Assembly: GCF_009498525.1 (NCBI RefSeq)
Contig: NZ_QSNT01000002.1
Location: 558,001 to 622,000, forward strand
Direction of reading: 5' to 3'
Length of the DNA stretch: 64,000 nt
Source: Rhizobium sp. ICMP 5592
GTDB lineage: Bacteria > Pseudomonadota > Alphaproteobacteria > Rhizobiales > Rhizobiaceae
Shown: positions 54,071 to 63,391 of the stretch, piece after piece
Position numbering within the stretch: the first letter of the stretch is position 1
How the letters are laid out: the number at the start of each line of letters is the position of its first letter
The notes under the pieces: generated by a model
Databases searched by the model: none
Told to the model about the DNA's origin: nothing
The model's input: only the letters and a program-made list of their open reading frames with translations
Program-made: the position numbers and the translations under genes

Positions 54071-54376
54071 TGCTCCATCCTTTCGGAGATCCTGTCGAAA
54101 ATTTGATCTGGAAGATACGACATGCGAGCGGAATTTCGAGGCGATAAACGATGAACAGTGCGTCACGTCATCATCCCGACATGATCATGCAACAACAAAC
54201 GGCCGCTCGCATTTTACATTGGACGAACCGAAAATTTCCTGCTATCCGGCTTGTCAAACTTTGAGGACAGCTTGTCATGAAAGCAACCAGAAGCCTGCGA
54301 CGACGCCGATGATCCCGAACGCTCGAAAAGCGTTTTCGAGAACCATCCCGTCTGTCTATCTGGTTTCTTTGGTCTA
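54071..54376. promoter_or_regulatory. Leader region with a short ORF and hairpin upstream of a GNAT gene
   Basis: A 306-bp gap. An 11-codon ORF MKATRSLRRRR (54277-54312; stop TGA) with GAGGA upstream is followed by a perfect hairpin CTCGAAAA/TTTTCGAG (54322-54340) and then the acetyltransferase gene. A regulatory role is only speculative. Confidence 0.35.
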
Positions 54377-54946
54377 ATGTACAAGCACGATCTGGTCTAC
54401 CTCACTGAGGATGCGTCGCACGACGCTGTCATCGAACTCATCAACGAAGAAGCATTCGGTCCCGGCCGGTTCGCACGCGCTGCAGCGCGGATTCGCGAGC
54501 AGGGGCCGCATGACCGCTCGCTCTCTTTCATCTGCGCCGACGACGGCGAGACGATCGCCTCCGTCCGGATGACGCCGGTGCTCGCCGGTTCGGTCAAGGG
54601 GCATCTGCTCGGACCGCTTGCTGTCCGCCCCTCGCACAAGAACCGGGGCATCGGCCGGGAGCTGGTGCGGATCGCGATCGAGGCTGCCAAGCGTAAAGGA
54701 TCGGAAGCCGTCATCCTGGTCGGCGATCCCCCCTATTACGGCCCGCTCGGCTTCGAGAAGGTCGCCTATAATGCACTGGTATTTCCAGGGCCGGTCGACC
54801 CGGGCCGGGTGCTCGTCGTACCGCTTACCGCTGACACACATAAGCGGCTGAAGGGCATGATCGCCTGGCATGATGACGCCGCATCGGCTGTCATTGCCGA
54901 GGATACCGACGACGAAGATCTGCCGACGGTGGCGATCGCGGTCTAA
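54377..54946 (+). CDS. GNAT-family N-acetyltransferase
   Basis: 189 aa. The acetyl-CoA site is LLGPLAVRPSHKNRGIGRELVRIAIEAAKRKGSEAVILVGDPPYYGPLGFEKV, a clear GNAT motif A/B. It resembles the YhbS-like group. Acceptor unknown. A terminator overlapping the Pho box follows. Confidence 0.88.
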   Translation: MYKHDLVYLTEDASHDAVIELINEEAFGPGRFARAAARIREQGPHDRSLSFICADDGETIASVRMTPVLAGSVKGHLLGPLAVRPSHKNRGIGRELVRIAIEAAKRKGSEAVILVGDPPYYGPLGFEKVAYNALVFPGPVDPGRVLVVPLTADTHKRLKGMIAWHDDAASAVIAEDTDDEDLPTVAIAV

Positions 54947-54980
54947 CCGCAACGATTTCCACAGGTCCGGCCGGTTGCTG

Positions 54981-55009
54981 CCCGCGCGTCCCCTCGCGCG
55001 GGTATTTTT
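54981..55009 (+). terminator. Intrinsic terminator of the GNAT gene
   Basis: CCCGCGCG (54981-54988) pairs with CGCGCGGG (54995-55002), followed by TATTTTT. It overlaps the Pho box by four bases. Confidence 0.85.
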
Positions 55010-55023
55010 CATCTACCTGTCAT
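55006..55023 (+). promoter_or_regulatory. Pho box (PhoB site) of phoX
   Basis: TTTTCAT-CTAC-CTGTCAT matches the rhizobial Pho box CTGTCAT-N4-CTGTCAT at 12 of 14 fixed positions. It lies 66 bp upstream of the phoX start, suitable for activation under phosphate starvation. Confidence 0.72.
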
Positions 55024-55088
55024 ACGGCCAACCTAGAGTTTTACCTGTTCTGATGAAGAGCGATTGCGAAACTTTTGGGGGTAGTGCA

Positions 55089-57080
55089 ATGACTGAAAAT
55101 CTCACGCAAAAAGATATATTCCCGACCAGTCAGCTGGAAGATGCTGACGGGGAAGGCCATAACTGTACCGACAATCCGACGATGGGGGAAATCATCGGAC
55201 GTCGCTTCTCACGCCGCGGCTTCCTGCAAGGGTCGCTCGCTGTTTCCGCTATCGCTGCGACGGTGGGGCCGCTCGCATTGGTAAGCGCGGAAAAAGCACG
55301 TGCGGCCGGAGGCTCGGCCTTCGCTTTCAAGGAAGTCGAAGCCGGCGTCGATGCCGATCACCATGTCGCCGAAGGCTATGACGCCAATGTGCTGCTGCGC
55401 TGGGGCGACGCGCTCTTCGCCGATTCACCGGCTTTCGATCCGAAGAACCAGACCGCCGAGGCGCAACGCCGCCAGTTCGGCTACAACAACGATTATGTCG
55501 GCTATATCCCGCTGGAGGGGTCTTCCGAACATGGCCTGCTGGTCGTCAATCATGAATATACCAACCCGCATCTGATGTTTCCGGGTCTGGTGACGATCGC
55601 TGACGGCAAGATCAAGCAGGCACCGCTGAGCAAGGAGCAGGTGGATATCGAAATGGCCGCGCATGGCGGCACCGTCGTCGAGATCCGCAAGGTCGACGGC
55701 AAGTGGCAGGTCGTTCCTGACGGTAAATATAACCGCCGCATCACCGCGATGACCGAGATGCAGCTGACCGGCCCGGCTGCCGGCAATGATCGGCTGAAGA
55801 CCGCGGCAGACGCAACCGGCGCCAAGGTTTTTGGCACGCTCAATAACTGTGCCGGCGGCGTCACACCCTGGGGCACCTACATCATGGCCGAGGAAAACTT
55901 CCACGGCTATTTCTCCGGCAAGCTGCCGGAAGGCCACAAGGAGGTCGCCAACTACAAGCGCTACGGCGTGCCGGAAGGCAGCTACGAATGGGCGAATTTC
56001 TATGACCGATTCGATCTCTCCAAGGAGCCGCATGAGCCGAACCGCTATGGCTGGGTCGTCGAGGTCGACGTGCTCGATCCGCAGTCGGTGCCGAAGAAGC
56101 GCACGGCGCTCGGCCGCGTGAAGCATGAGGGTGCTGCCAACATCGTTTCCAAGGATGGCCGCGTGGTCCTCTATCTCGGCGACGACGAACGGTTCGACTA
56201 TGTCTACAAGTTCGTGACTGCCGATACCTACAATGCCGCCGACCGCGCCGCCAATCTCGATCTGCTCGACAATGGCACGCTCTACGTCGCCAAGTTCTCC
56301 GAGGACGGCACGCTTGCCTGGTTGCCGCTGACCTTCGGCCAGGGACCGCTGACGGCGGAACATGGCTTTGCCAGCCAGGCCGACGTGCTGATCGAAACGC
56401 GCCGTGCCGCCGACCTGCTCGGTGCGACCAAGATGGACCGGCCGGAAGACATCGAGCCCAATGCCGTCAACGGTAAGGTCTATGTCATGCTGACCAACAA
56501 CAGCAAGCGCAAGGCCGATCAGGTCGATGCCGCCAATCCGCGCTCCGACAATGCCTTCGGTCACATCATCGAGATCAGCGAAGAGGATGGTGTGTTCTCG
56601 GCGACCAAGGGCAAGTGGGAAGTGCTGCTGAAATGCGGCGATCCTTCGGTTGCGGCCGTCGGGGCTTCCTTCTCGACCGAGACGACGAAGAACGGCTGGT
56701 TCGGCATGCCGGACAACTGTTCCATCGACGCTGCCGGCCGTCTCTGGGTGGCGACCGACGGCAACAGCAACAAGGCGACCGGCCGCACCGATGGCCTCTG
56801 GGCTGTCGATACGGAAGGCGATGCGCGGACGACCTCGAAGCTGTTCTATCGTGTGCCCGTCGGCGCCGAGCTTTGCGGCCCGCTGTTCCTGCCCGACGAC
56901 CAGACGGCTTTTGTCGCCGTGCAGCATCCGGGAGATGGCGGCGACGACTGGTCCGGTCATGGCCGTCCGTCCTATTATGAGGATCTGTCGACGCGCTGGC
57001 CGGACTTCAAGCCGGACATGCCGGTGCGTCCCGCTGTGGTGGCCATCACCAAGACCGGCGGCGGCAAGATCGCCGTCTGA
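55089..57080 (+). CDS. phoX: PhoX-family alkaline phosphatase (DUF839), Tat-exported
   Basis: 663 aa calcium-dependent phosphomonoesterase exported by the Tat pathway. The signal GRRFSRRGFLQGSLAVSAIAA has the twin Arg. Family stretches are LLVVNHEYTNPHLMFP, NNCAGGVTPWGTYIMAEENFHGYF, KRTALGRVKHEGAANIVSKDGRVVLYLGDDERFDYVYKFV and GMPDNCSIDAAGRLWVATDGN. It releases phosphate from organic esters in the periplasm. ATG 55089 follows GGGGGTAGTGCA. The Pho box upstream and the terminator downstream make it a single PhoB-controlled gene. Confidence 0.92.
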   Translation: MTENLTQKDIFPTSQLEDADGEGHNCTDNPTMGEIIGRRFSRRGFLQGSLAVSAIAATVGPLALVSAEKARAAGGSAFAFKEVEAGVDADHHVAEGYDANVLLRWGDALFADSPAFDPKNQTAEAQRRQFGYNNDYVGYIPLEGSSEHGLLVVNHEYTNPHLMFPGLVTIADGKIKQAPLSKEQVDIEMAAHGGTVVEIRKVDGKWQVVPDGKYNRRITAMTEMQLTGPAAGNDRLKTAADATGAKVFGTLNNCAGGVTPWGTYIMAEENFHGYFSGKLPEGHKEVANYKRYGVPEGSYEWANFYDRFDLSKEPHEPNRYGWVVEVDVLDPQSVPKKRTALGRVKHEGAANIVSKDGRVVLYLGDDERFDYVYKFVTADTYNAADRAANLDLLDNGTLYVAKFSEDGTLAWLPLTFGQGPLTAEHGFASQADVLIETRRAADLLGATKMDRPEDIEPNAVNGKVYVMLTNNSKRKADQVDAANPRSDNAFGHIIEISEEDGVFSATKGKWEVLLKCGDPSVAAVGASFSTETTKNGWFGMPDNCSIDAAGRLWVATDGNSNKATGRTDGLWAVDTEGDARTTSKLFYRVPVGAELCGPLFLPDDQTAFVAVQHPGDGGDDWSGHGRPSYYEDLSTRWPDFKPDMPVRPAVVAITKTGGGKIAV

Positions 57081-57098
57081 GGCTTTGTAAAGAACAAC

Positions 57099-57136
57099 CT
57101 ATCGCCTCGTCTGTTTCAGCGAGGCGATAGTGTTTT
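57099..57136. terminator. Terminator between phoX and the downstream GNAT gene
   Basis: CTATCGCCTCG (57099-57109) pairs with CGAGGCGATAG (57120-57130), followed by TGTTTT. It lies past the phoX stop and overlaps the end of the convergent GNAT gene. Confidence 0.85.
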
Positions 57137-57541
57137 CTGTAGGAAGTAGCGGCTGCGACCCGCAGGGAAGTCCGGCAACTCGCCGAAGATGGCGTAGCCC
57201 TGTCGCTGATAGGCGCGTAGCGCCTGCGGATTGAAGGTATCGATCCAGGCGCCGAAACAACCCCGCGCCATCGCTTCCGCTTCCGCCGCCTCCAGCAGCT
57301 TGCTGGCCATGCCCTGGCCGCGCAATGTTTCCGGTACGAACAGCCATGCCGTGAACAGCCAACCCCAGGCCGTATAGCCCGAGATGCCGCCGATAGTCTT
57401 GCCGCTTTCGTCTTGGATCAGGACGGCAAGCGCGCGGCGCTCGGAGGGACCGACATCGGCAGCATTGAAGGCGGTCAGGCCTTCGCCGATCGTGGCGAGA
57501 TCGGTTTCGGAAGGGGTATCCGTTACATCAAGTCGCGCCAT
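57116..57541 (-). CDS. GNAT-family N-acetyltransferase, end of the MoxR operon
   Basis: 141 aa. KTIGGISGYTAWGWLFTAWLFVPETLRGQGMASKLLEAAEAEAMARGCFGAWIDTF is the CoA-binding motif. ATG 57541 is used; the in-frame GTG 57550 overlaps the stop of the upstream gene. It lies 5 bp downstream of the membrane protein gene, the last in the row MoxR-DUF58-BatA/DUF4159-membrane protein. Acceptor unknown. Confidence 0.8.
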   Translation of the reverse strand: MARLDVTDTPSETDLATIGEGLTAFNAADVGPSERRALAVLIQDESGKTIGGISGYTAWGWLFTAWLFVPETLRGQGMASKLLEAAEAEAMARGCFGAWIDTFNPQALRAYQRQGYAIFGELPDFPAGRSRYFLQKTLSPR

Positions 57542-57546
57542 GGCAA

Positions 57547-59619
57547 TCACCGTCCTTCACGCCACCACATGGCGGAAAAACCGAAGAGCAGGGCGGCAAG
57601 ACCGACAAAGCCCGCAAAGAGCGGCAGGTTGTTGATGCCCTTCAATATGGTCTCGTCGGTCATGCGGATGGTCAGTCGCTGATCGTCGGCGACGCGAACG
57701 GCACCGCGTACCGGCAGGATCGGCGGGACGGTCACACCACCGCCTGCTGTCGCAACCCGGGTGACGAGTCCCTTGGTCTTTTCCGCCAGAGGTTTCAGCG
57801 TCTCCGTCGTCGAGATCATCGCCTTGAACTCCGGCGCATCGACAGCGCCGACATGCACCAGCGTCGAGAGGTTGCCATTGGCGATCTGATAGAGCCCGAT
57901 CTCGTCCATGCGCTTGTCAGCTTGATAGAGCCCGGGCTCGGTCTGCTTCAGCGGCAATGTCTGTGTCTTACCCGAGGGGGATTTGATCGTGGCGGGGCCG
58001 GGGTCGTCGCCGATCGTCTGGCGGGTGACTTCCAGCGTGCGGCCGGCGGCGTGTGCCGTTAGTGCCTCTTCCTCCAGCGCCGGCTCCTTCAGCAGCCAGT
58101 GGGCGATGCGGCGATAGAGCGAGACATGTGGCCCTCCGCCTTCGAAGCCGCGCGCCCAGAGCCAGCCTTCGTCGGAGAGCAGCATGGCGACGCGGCCCTG
58201 GCCGACGCGGTTCAGCACCAGCAGCGGATTGCTGTCGGCGCCGACCATCACCGTCTGGCCCTGCGGCTTCTCGACATCGACGCTGCGGAACCAGCGACCC
58301 CAATGCGGCGGCTCGGTATCCGACCCGTCGAGACCGCGCGTGACCGGATGCTTGCGGCCCTGATCCGATAGGCGCGGATAGAAGGGTTTTTCGATCATCT
58401 GTCCTGTCGGCTCGGCTGGAAGTACGGCGGAAAGCGGTGTCAACGCGATCGAATTGCCGGCCGCGTGTTCGGGGCCGGCGGCCACCAGCAGCGCGCCGCC
58501 GTTTTCGACATATTGGGCCATGTAGTCGTAATAGATCGTCGGCAGAACATTGGGGCGGTCCTGGTAACGATCGAAAATGATCAGGTCGAACGAGGTGATT
58601 TTGTCGACGAAGAGTTCGCGTGTCGGGAAAGCGATCAGCGACAACTCATTGATCGGCGTACCATCCTGCTTGTCCGGCGGGCGCAGAATGGTGAAATGCA
58701 CGAGGTCGACGGAGGCATCCGATTTCAGCAGGTTGCGCCAGGCACGCTCGCCGGCATGCGGTTCGCCGGAAACCAGCAGCACGCGCATGTTCTGGCGGAT
58801 GCCCTCGACCATCTGGACGGTGCGGTTGTTGATGGGCGTGACTTCGCCCGGCACTTCGGCGACGGCGAATTCGAGCACGTTGTTGCCGGCGCGCGGCACC
58901 TTGAAGCTGAAAGGCGTATCCTGGCCGGGTGTCGCCTGCAGCGTCGCGATCTCGTCGCCGTTCATCTTGACGGTTACATCCGCCGTGCCGCCGGGGCTCT
59001 TGCCGTCGTCGATAACGCGCAGCACGAGTTGCTGCTCGTCGTTGACGATGCCGAAGCGCGGCGCGCGCACCACTTCGATGCGCCGGTCGAACTCATCCGG
59101 CTTGCCGGTGATCAGCCCGTGGATCGGCGCGTCGAAGCCGAGCGCCTGGTTGACGCCGGGAATATCATGGATCTGACCGTCCGTCAGGAAGATCGCGCCG
59201 CCGACGCGGGCGGGCGGGACATCGGCGATCGCCGAGGAAAGTGCGGAGAAGAGCCGTGTCGAGGGAGACTCGGATTCGGCGGGCTCGCGTACTTCGACGA
59301 TGCGCGGCTCGATGCGCGGGAATTGCGCCAGCCGGTCCTTCAGCGCCTCCAATGCCTCGTCGGTCATCTTGATGCGCTCCGGCGTCTGCTGGCTCAGGCT
59401 GCGGTCGACGATGACGGGGACGATGGTGGAGAGCTGGTCGCGGTCCTCCTGCATTAGCACGGGATTGGCGAGTGCCGCCAGGAGAGCGAACGCCGCAAGC
59501 GCACGAATCCAGCCGCCACGCATCCGCCGGAAGATCGCGAGCGCGGCGACGGCAAGCGTGATCACCGCGAGGGCGGCGAGAACGGGCCAGGGAAGGAAGG
59601 GGGCGAAACCGATGTTCAT
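57547..59619 (-). CDS. Large membrane protein with von Willebrand-like/GATase-like region, companion of MoxR system
   Basis: 690 aa. Two or three N-terminal helices (PVLAALAVITLAVAALAIFRRM, WIRALAAFALLAALANPVL) precede a long periplasmic region with STIVPVIVDRSLSQ, then a glutamine amidotransferase-like fold (RVLLVSGEPHAGERAWRNLL, FDLIIFDRYQD, YVENGGALLVAAGPEHAAGNS), and one C-terminal helix (FAGFVGLAALLFGFSAMWW). In other alphaproteobacteria this gene always sits beside BatA-like and MoxR genes. Function unknown; probably envelope-stress assembly. Confidence 0.75.
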   Translation of the reverse strand: MNIGFAPFLPWPVLAALAVITLAVAALAIFRRMRGGWIRALAAFALLAALANPVLMQEDRDQLSTIVPVIVDRSLSQQTPERIKMTDEALEALKDRLAQFPRIEPRIVEVREPAESESPSTRLFSALSSAIADVPPARVGGAIFLTDGQIHDIPGVNQALGFDAPIHGLITGKPDEFDRRIEVVRAPRFGIVNDEQQLVLRVIDDGKSPGGTADVTVKMNGDEIATLQATPGQDTPFSFKVPRAGNNVLEFAVAEVPGEVTPINNRTVQMVEGIRQNMRVLLVSGEPHAGERAWRNLLKSDASVDLVHFTILRPPDKQDGTPINELSLIAFPTRELFVDKITSFDLIIFDRYQDRPNVLPTIYYDYMAQYVENGGALLVAAGPEHAAGNSIALTPLSAVLPAEPTGQMIEKPFYPRLSDQGRKHPVTRGLDGSDTEPPHWGRWFRSVDVEKPQGQTVMVGADSNPLLVLNRVGQGRVAMLLSDEGWLWARGFEGGGPHVSLYRRIAHWLLKEPALEEEALTAHAAGRTLEVTRQTIGDDPGPATIKSPSGKTQTLPLKQTEPGLYQADKRMDEIGLYQIANGNLSTLVHVGAVDAPEFKAMISTTETLKPLAEKTKGLVTRVATAGGGVTVPPILPVRGAVRVADDQRLTIRMTDETILKGINNLPLFAGFVGLAALLFGFSAMWWREGR

Positions 59620-59620
59620 T

Positions 59621-62446
59621 CTATTGCCCCAGCCGTTCCAGGATGTCGGGGATATGCACCTGGTCGGCCTTATAGTTGCCGGTCAGCATGTACATCATGA
59701 TGTTGACGCCCGTGCGGTAGGCATATTCGCGCTGCGTCTCGTCCGGCGGCACGGTCGGCAACAGCGGCGAGCCATTGTCGCCGATCGCCCAGGCGCCGGC
59801 GAAATCATTGCCGGTGATCATGATCGGGGTCACGCCGTCCGCCGAGGTCACGGCATTGCCGTCGCCGCGCGTATCCTGCCGGGCCTCGATCCACAGCGGA
59901 CTGTCGGCATAGCGGCCGGGGAAGCTTGAGAGCAGATAGAAGGACTTCGTCAGCACATGGCCTTTCGGCACAGGCTCCAGCGCCGGAATGTCGAGATTGG
60001 CGAGGATCTCCTGCAGCCGCTGGCCGTTCGGGCTCGGCGTAGTGTTGTCGCCCATCGTATCGATGGCATCGCGCGTGTCGAAGAGCACGGTGCCGCCGTT
60101 GCGCATATAGGCGTCGATGTGGTTGATGGCATCGTTGGACGGCATCGGCGCGGTGGCGGAAATCGGCCAGTAGATGATCGGATAGAAGGCGAGTTCGTCC
60201 TTGGCGGGATCGAGCCCCACCGGCGGACCGGGCTCCAGCGTCGTGCGGTAGGTCAGAAAATCGGAAAGGCCGGCAAGGCCGCGCTCGGAGATGCGGTCGA
60301 CCTCGGACTCGCCGGTGACGACATAGGCAAGATGCGTTTTGTCGAGCCGCGAAAAGATGGTGTCGTCGCCGGGTTTGGAATCGTCGGCCGAGGCGCTGCC
60401 CGGATGCAGGAAGGCGGCAACCGAGACTACGAGCAGCAACATCGCGGCACCGGTCGCGGCCGTTTTCGTCGATTTGCGAAGGCGCGGGAAAGCGCCGTTC
60501 ATGAAGAGCACGATCAGGCTGTCTGCAAGCAGGACCAGAAAGGCGATGGTGAAAAGGATCGGCTTGGCCGACCAGGCTTCACCGCCGATGAGACCTTCTT
60601 GCGCAACCGAGAGGCCGGTTGCGGAGGCATCCAGTGGTTTCAGTTGCGCGCCGTCCGGCAGAACGTTAAGCGCCGCAAAGCCTTCTTCTGAGCCGTAAAG
60701 GCCGGGCGGGTTGTCGAAATTGGCGGTGGTGGCACCCTTATTGTTCGGTTCGAGCGGACGGGCAGCACCGGTTTCGCTGATCAGCGCACCCTTGGCCGTC
60801 AGCAGCCGGTAGGGCGGCATGGCTTCGCTGGTCTTCGGCGCGCTGTTGCCAGAGTTGACGCCGCCGGACCGGGAGAGCTGCACGATACGGCGCAGCATTT
60901 CGACGAAGTCACCTGAGATCGGCAGGTCGGACCATTGCGGTTCGGCGCTGACATGGAAGAGGATGATGCGTCCGGCCTTCATTTGTTGTTCGGTTACCAG
61001 CGGCGTGCCGTCGGCAAGGCTTGCCCAGGTGCGCTCCGCAAGGTCAGGCGTCGGCTCGGCCAGCACCTGCCGCTTGATGAGCACGTTGGCGGGCTTCGGC
61101 ATGCCGGCGAAGGGACCAAAGGTGGGAAAATCGGCAAGCGGCTGTGGTTCGGCCCAGGAGAGTGCGCCGCCGAAAGTGCGTTCGCCCTGGCGCAACGTCA
61201 CCGGCACCAGCGGGTCGTCGGCGGGAGCGGCGGCGAGGCGCGGCCCGGCGAAGCGCACCAGCGTGCCACCATTCTGGATCCATTGCTGCAGCGGGCCATA
61301 GCTTTCCTGCGGCAGGCGACCGACATCGGCCATGATGATCACGGATGGATTGCCGGCGAGTAGTTCCGGGATCGATTTTGCCAGATCGGCACTGTTCGGC
61401 TGGACCAGGTCGGCATAGGGCTGCAGGGCGCGCTGGATATAATAAAGCGGCGACAGGATCGGCTGGAATTCGTCGGCGGCCTGCCCGGACAGCAGCGCGA
61501 CGCGCCGGCGCTTGAAGCCGTCGTCGAGCAGATGCACGGTGCCGGCGCTAGCATGCCGGTCGATGCTGATGCGGGCGAAATCGTTGCGCATTTCGAAGGG
61601 GGCGGCGATCGAGCCGGTTGCGACCGTCTGGCCGCCGGCGAAGTTCAGTGAACCCGCCGCGATCGGTCGTCCCTGATTGTCGAGGGCGGATAGCCCCAGC
61701 CGGAGCGGGTTGGTGGCGTTCAGGCGCGTCGCGGTCACCGTCATGTCGTTTGCGGCGTTGGCGGCGCCGGTGATCGCCAGCACATCGCTGCCATCGCCCC
61801 GGATTAGGCGTAGTTCGCTCGGCTTCAAGGCGGCGAGCTGGTTGAGGATGTCGTCCTTATCCTTGCTTTCGACGCCGTCGGAGAGGAAGGCAATTGTGCC
61901 CGGCTCGGTGCCGTTGAGGGCGGACTTGATGGCCTGTGCGGTGCGCTGGCGATCCGGCACCAACGGTCTCGGATTGATCGCATGCAGTCTGTCGCGGGCG
62001 GCCGTGGCCGCGCCGGGGGTGGTGTCGTTGCTCTGTTCGGCGCTGAAGGCGATCGAGACGGGGATGCCCTTGGCGTCGGCATCGTCGATCAACGCGTCGG
62101 CTGTCTGCACGCGGCGCTCCCAGTCGGAGGCGGTTGCCCAGCTATTGTCGATGAGCAACACCAGCGGACCGCTGCTCGACAGCGTATTGGTGCGCGGATT
62201 GAACATCGGATTGGCGATGGCGAGGATGACGAGGGCGGCGAGCGCCATGCGCAGCAGCGTCAGCCACCAGGGGCTGCGCGCCGGCGTTTCCTCGCGCTTC
62301 AGGATCGTTGCCAGGATACGCAGCGGCGGAAAGACTTCGGCCCTTGGGTGCGGCGGCGTGAGACGCAGCAGCCACCAGATCACTGGCAGCAGGATCAGGG
62401 CGCCAAGGATGGCGGGGGAGGCGAATGCGAAGGAGAGACCGCTCAT
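59621..62446 (-). CDS. BatA-N-terminal/DUF4159 membrane protein
   Basis: 941 aa. The N-terminal helix pair PAILGALILLPVIWWLLRLTPPHPRAEVFPPLRIL is the aerotolerance-regulator (BatA) N-terminus; VLLIDNSWATASDWERRVQTADALIDDA is a VWA-like segment. The middle is periplasmic. A further helix pair (PILFTIAFLVLLADSLIVLFMNG, TGAAMLLLVVSVAAFLHPG) precedes the C-terminal DUF4159 domain (HLAYVVTGESEVDRISERGLAGLSDFLTYRTTLEPG, DTRGDGNAVTSADGVTPI). Overlaps DUF58 start by 4 bp; the following gene starts one base after its stop. Confidence 0.8.
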   Translation of the reverse strand: MSGLSFAFASPAILGALILLPVIWWLLRLTPPHPRAEVFPPLRILATILKREETPARSPWWLTLLRMALAALVILAIANPMFNPRTNTLSSSGPLVLLIDNSWATASDWERRVQTADALIDDADAKGIPVSIAFSAEQSNDTTPGAATAARDRLHAINPRPLVPDRQRTAQAIKSALNGTEPGTIAFLSDGVESKDKDDILNQLAALKPSELRLIRGDGSDVLAITGAANAANDMTVTATRLNATNPLRLGLSALDNQGRPIAAGSLNFAGGQTVATGSIAAPFEMRNDFARISIDRHASAGTVHLLDDGFKRRRVALLSGQAADEFQPILSPLYYIQRALQPYADLVQPNSADLAKSIPELLAGNPSVIIMADVGRLPQESYGPLQQWIQNGGTLVRFAGPRLAAAPADDPLVPVTLRQGERTFGGALSWAEPQPLADFPTFGPFAGMPKPANVLIKRQVLAEPTPDLAERTWASLADGTPLVTEQQMKAGRIILFHVSAEPQWSDLPISGDFVEMLRRIVQLSRSGGVNSGNSAPKTSEAMPPYRLLTAKGALISETGAARPLEPNNKGATTANFDNPPGLYGSEEGFAALNVLPDGAQLKPLDASATGLSVAQEGLIGGEAWSAKPILFTIAFLVLLADSLIVLFMNGAFPRLRKSTKTAATGAAMLLLVVSVAAFLHPGSASADDSKPGDDTIFSRLDKTHLAYVVTGESEVDRISERGLAGLSDFLTYRTTLEPGPPVGLDPAKDELAFYPIIYWPISATAPMPSNDAINHIDAYMRNGGTVLFDTRDAIDTMGDNTTPSPNGQRLQEILANLDIPALEPVPKGHVLTKSFYLLSSFPGRYADSPLWIEARQDTRGDGNAVTSADGVTPIMITGNDFAGAWAIGDNGSPLLPTVPPDETQREYAYRTGVNIMMYMLTGNYKADQVHIPDILERLGQ

Positions 62447-63363
62447 GGCTGCCCTCCCGACGCTACTTTCGCAGGCATGCCGGAGAGGTACATGTGCACG
62501 GCGACCAGCGCTTCCGATGCCAGTCGGTCGGTGCGGTGGCTCACGAAGGTCCAGCCGAGATGGCGCAGCGACTGGCCGAGACTGTCGCGGCGGGCGAGAT
62601 AGGCGCGCTGATAATCCTCGCGCAGGTTTTCCGCTCGTCCGGCGACCAGCTTCGTACCGGTTTCCGGGTCGCTGAATTCGGTGCGGCCGCTATAGGGAAA
62701 GATTTCCTCGGCCGGGTCGGCGATCTCGACCACATGGCCGCGCAGTCCCCGGCGGCCAAGCGGTCCGATCCGGCTCATAACGCTGTCGGCATCATCCAGA
62801 AAATCGCCAATCAGCACGATATCGCTCCAACCGCGGATCATCGTGGTCTGCGGCAGGCCGCCCTCGAGCGGCGTGTGCATCAGTGCCGCCGCCAGCCGTT
62901 CCGCGGCGTTGCGGGTGGACACCGGTTCCATGATGCCGGGGCAGCCGACGCGTTCGCCGGACCGGGCAAGGATTTCGGCAAGCGCCAGCATCAGCACTAG
63001 CGCGCGGCTTTCCTTGGAGACATGGCCGTAGGTCGATTTGTACATCATCGACGGCGACATGTCGGCCCAAAGCCAGATCGTGTGTGCCGCTTCCCATTCA
63101 TGGTCGCGGATATAGGTGTGATCGTCACGGGCCGAGCGGCGCCAGTCGATGCGCGACAGGCTCTCACCTTCGCTATAGGGGCGGAACTGCCAGAAATTCT
63201 CACCGATGCCGCGCTTGCGCCGGCCATGCCAGCCGGCAATGACGGTGTTGGCGATGCGCTTGGCTTCAACGAGGCAATCCGGCACGAGGGCGGCACGGCT
63301 GCGAGCGCGGGAGAGGGCATCATTGCCTGAGGTCGGGCTGACGATCTGTCCAATGGATGCCAC
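62443..63363 (-). CDS. DUF58 domain protein
   Basis: 306 aa. The DUF58 core is GRRKRGIGENFWQFRPYSEGESLSRIDWRRSARDDHTYIRDHEWEAAHTIWLWADMSPSMMYKS, which contains a VWA-like MIDAS Asp-x-Ser. It is the standard partner of MoxR ATPases. Upstream overlap 4 bp with the BatA/DUF4159 gene and 28 bp downstream of MoxR. Confidence 0.88.
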   Translation of the reverse strand: MASIGQIVSPTSGNDALSRARSRAALVPDCLVEAKRIANTVIAGWHGRRKRGIGENFWQFRPYSEGESLSRIDWRRSARDDHTYIRDHEWEAAHTIWLWADMSPSMMYKSTYGHVSKESRALVLMLALAEILARSGERVGCPGIMEPVSTRNAAERLAAALMHTPLEGGLPQTTMIRGWSDIVLIGDFLDDADSVMSRIGPLGRRGLRGHVVEIADPAEEIFPYSGRTEFSDPETGTKLVAGRAENLREDYQRAYLARRDSLGQSLRHLGWTFVSHRTDRLASEALVAVHMYLSGMPAKVASGGQP

Positions 63364-63391
63364 GCGCTTATAGTCTCCTCGCTATTCCGAG

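Noticed and set aside
55425..56960. 511-codon minus-strand ORF opposite phoX
   Set aside because: Shadow of phoX; no domain recognised.
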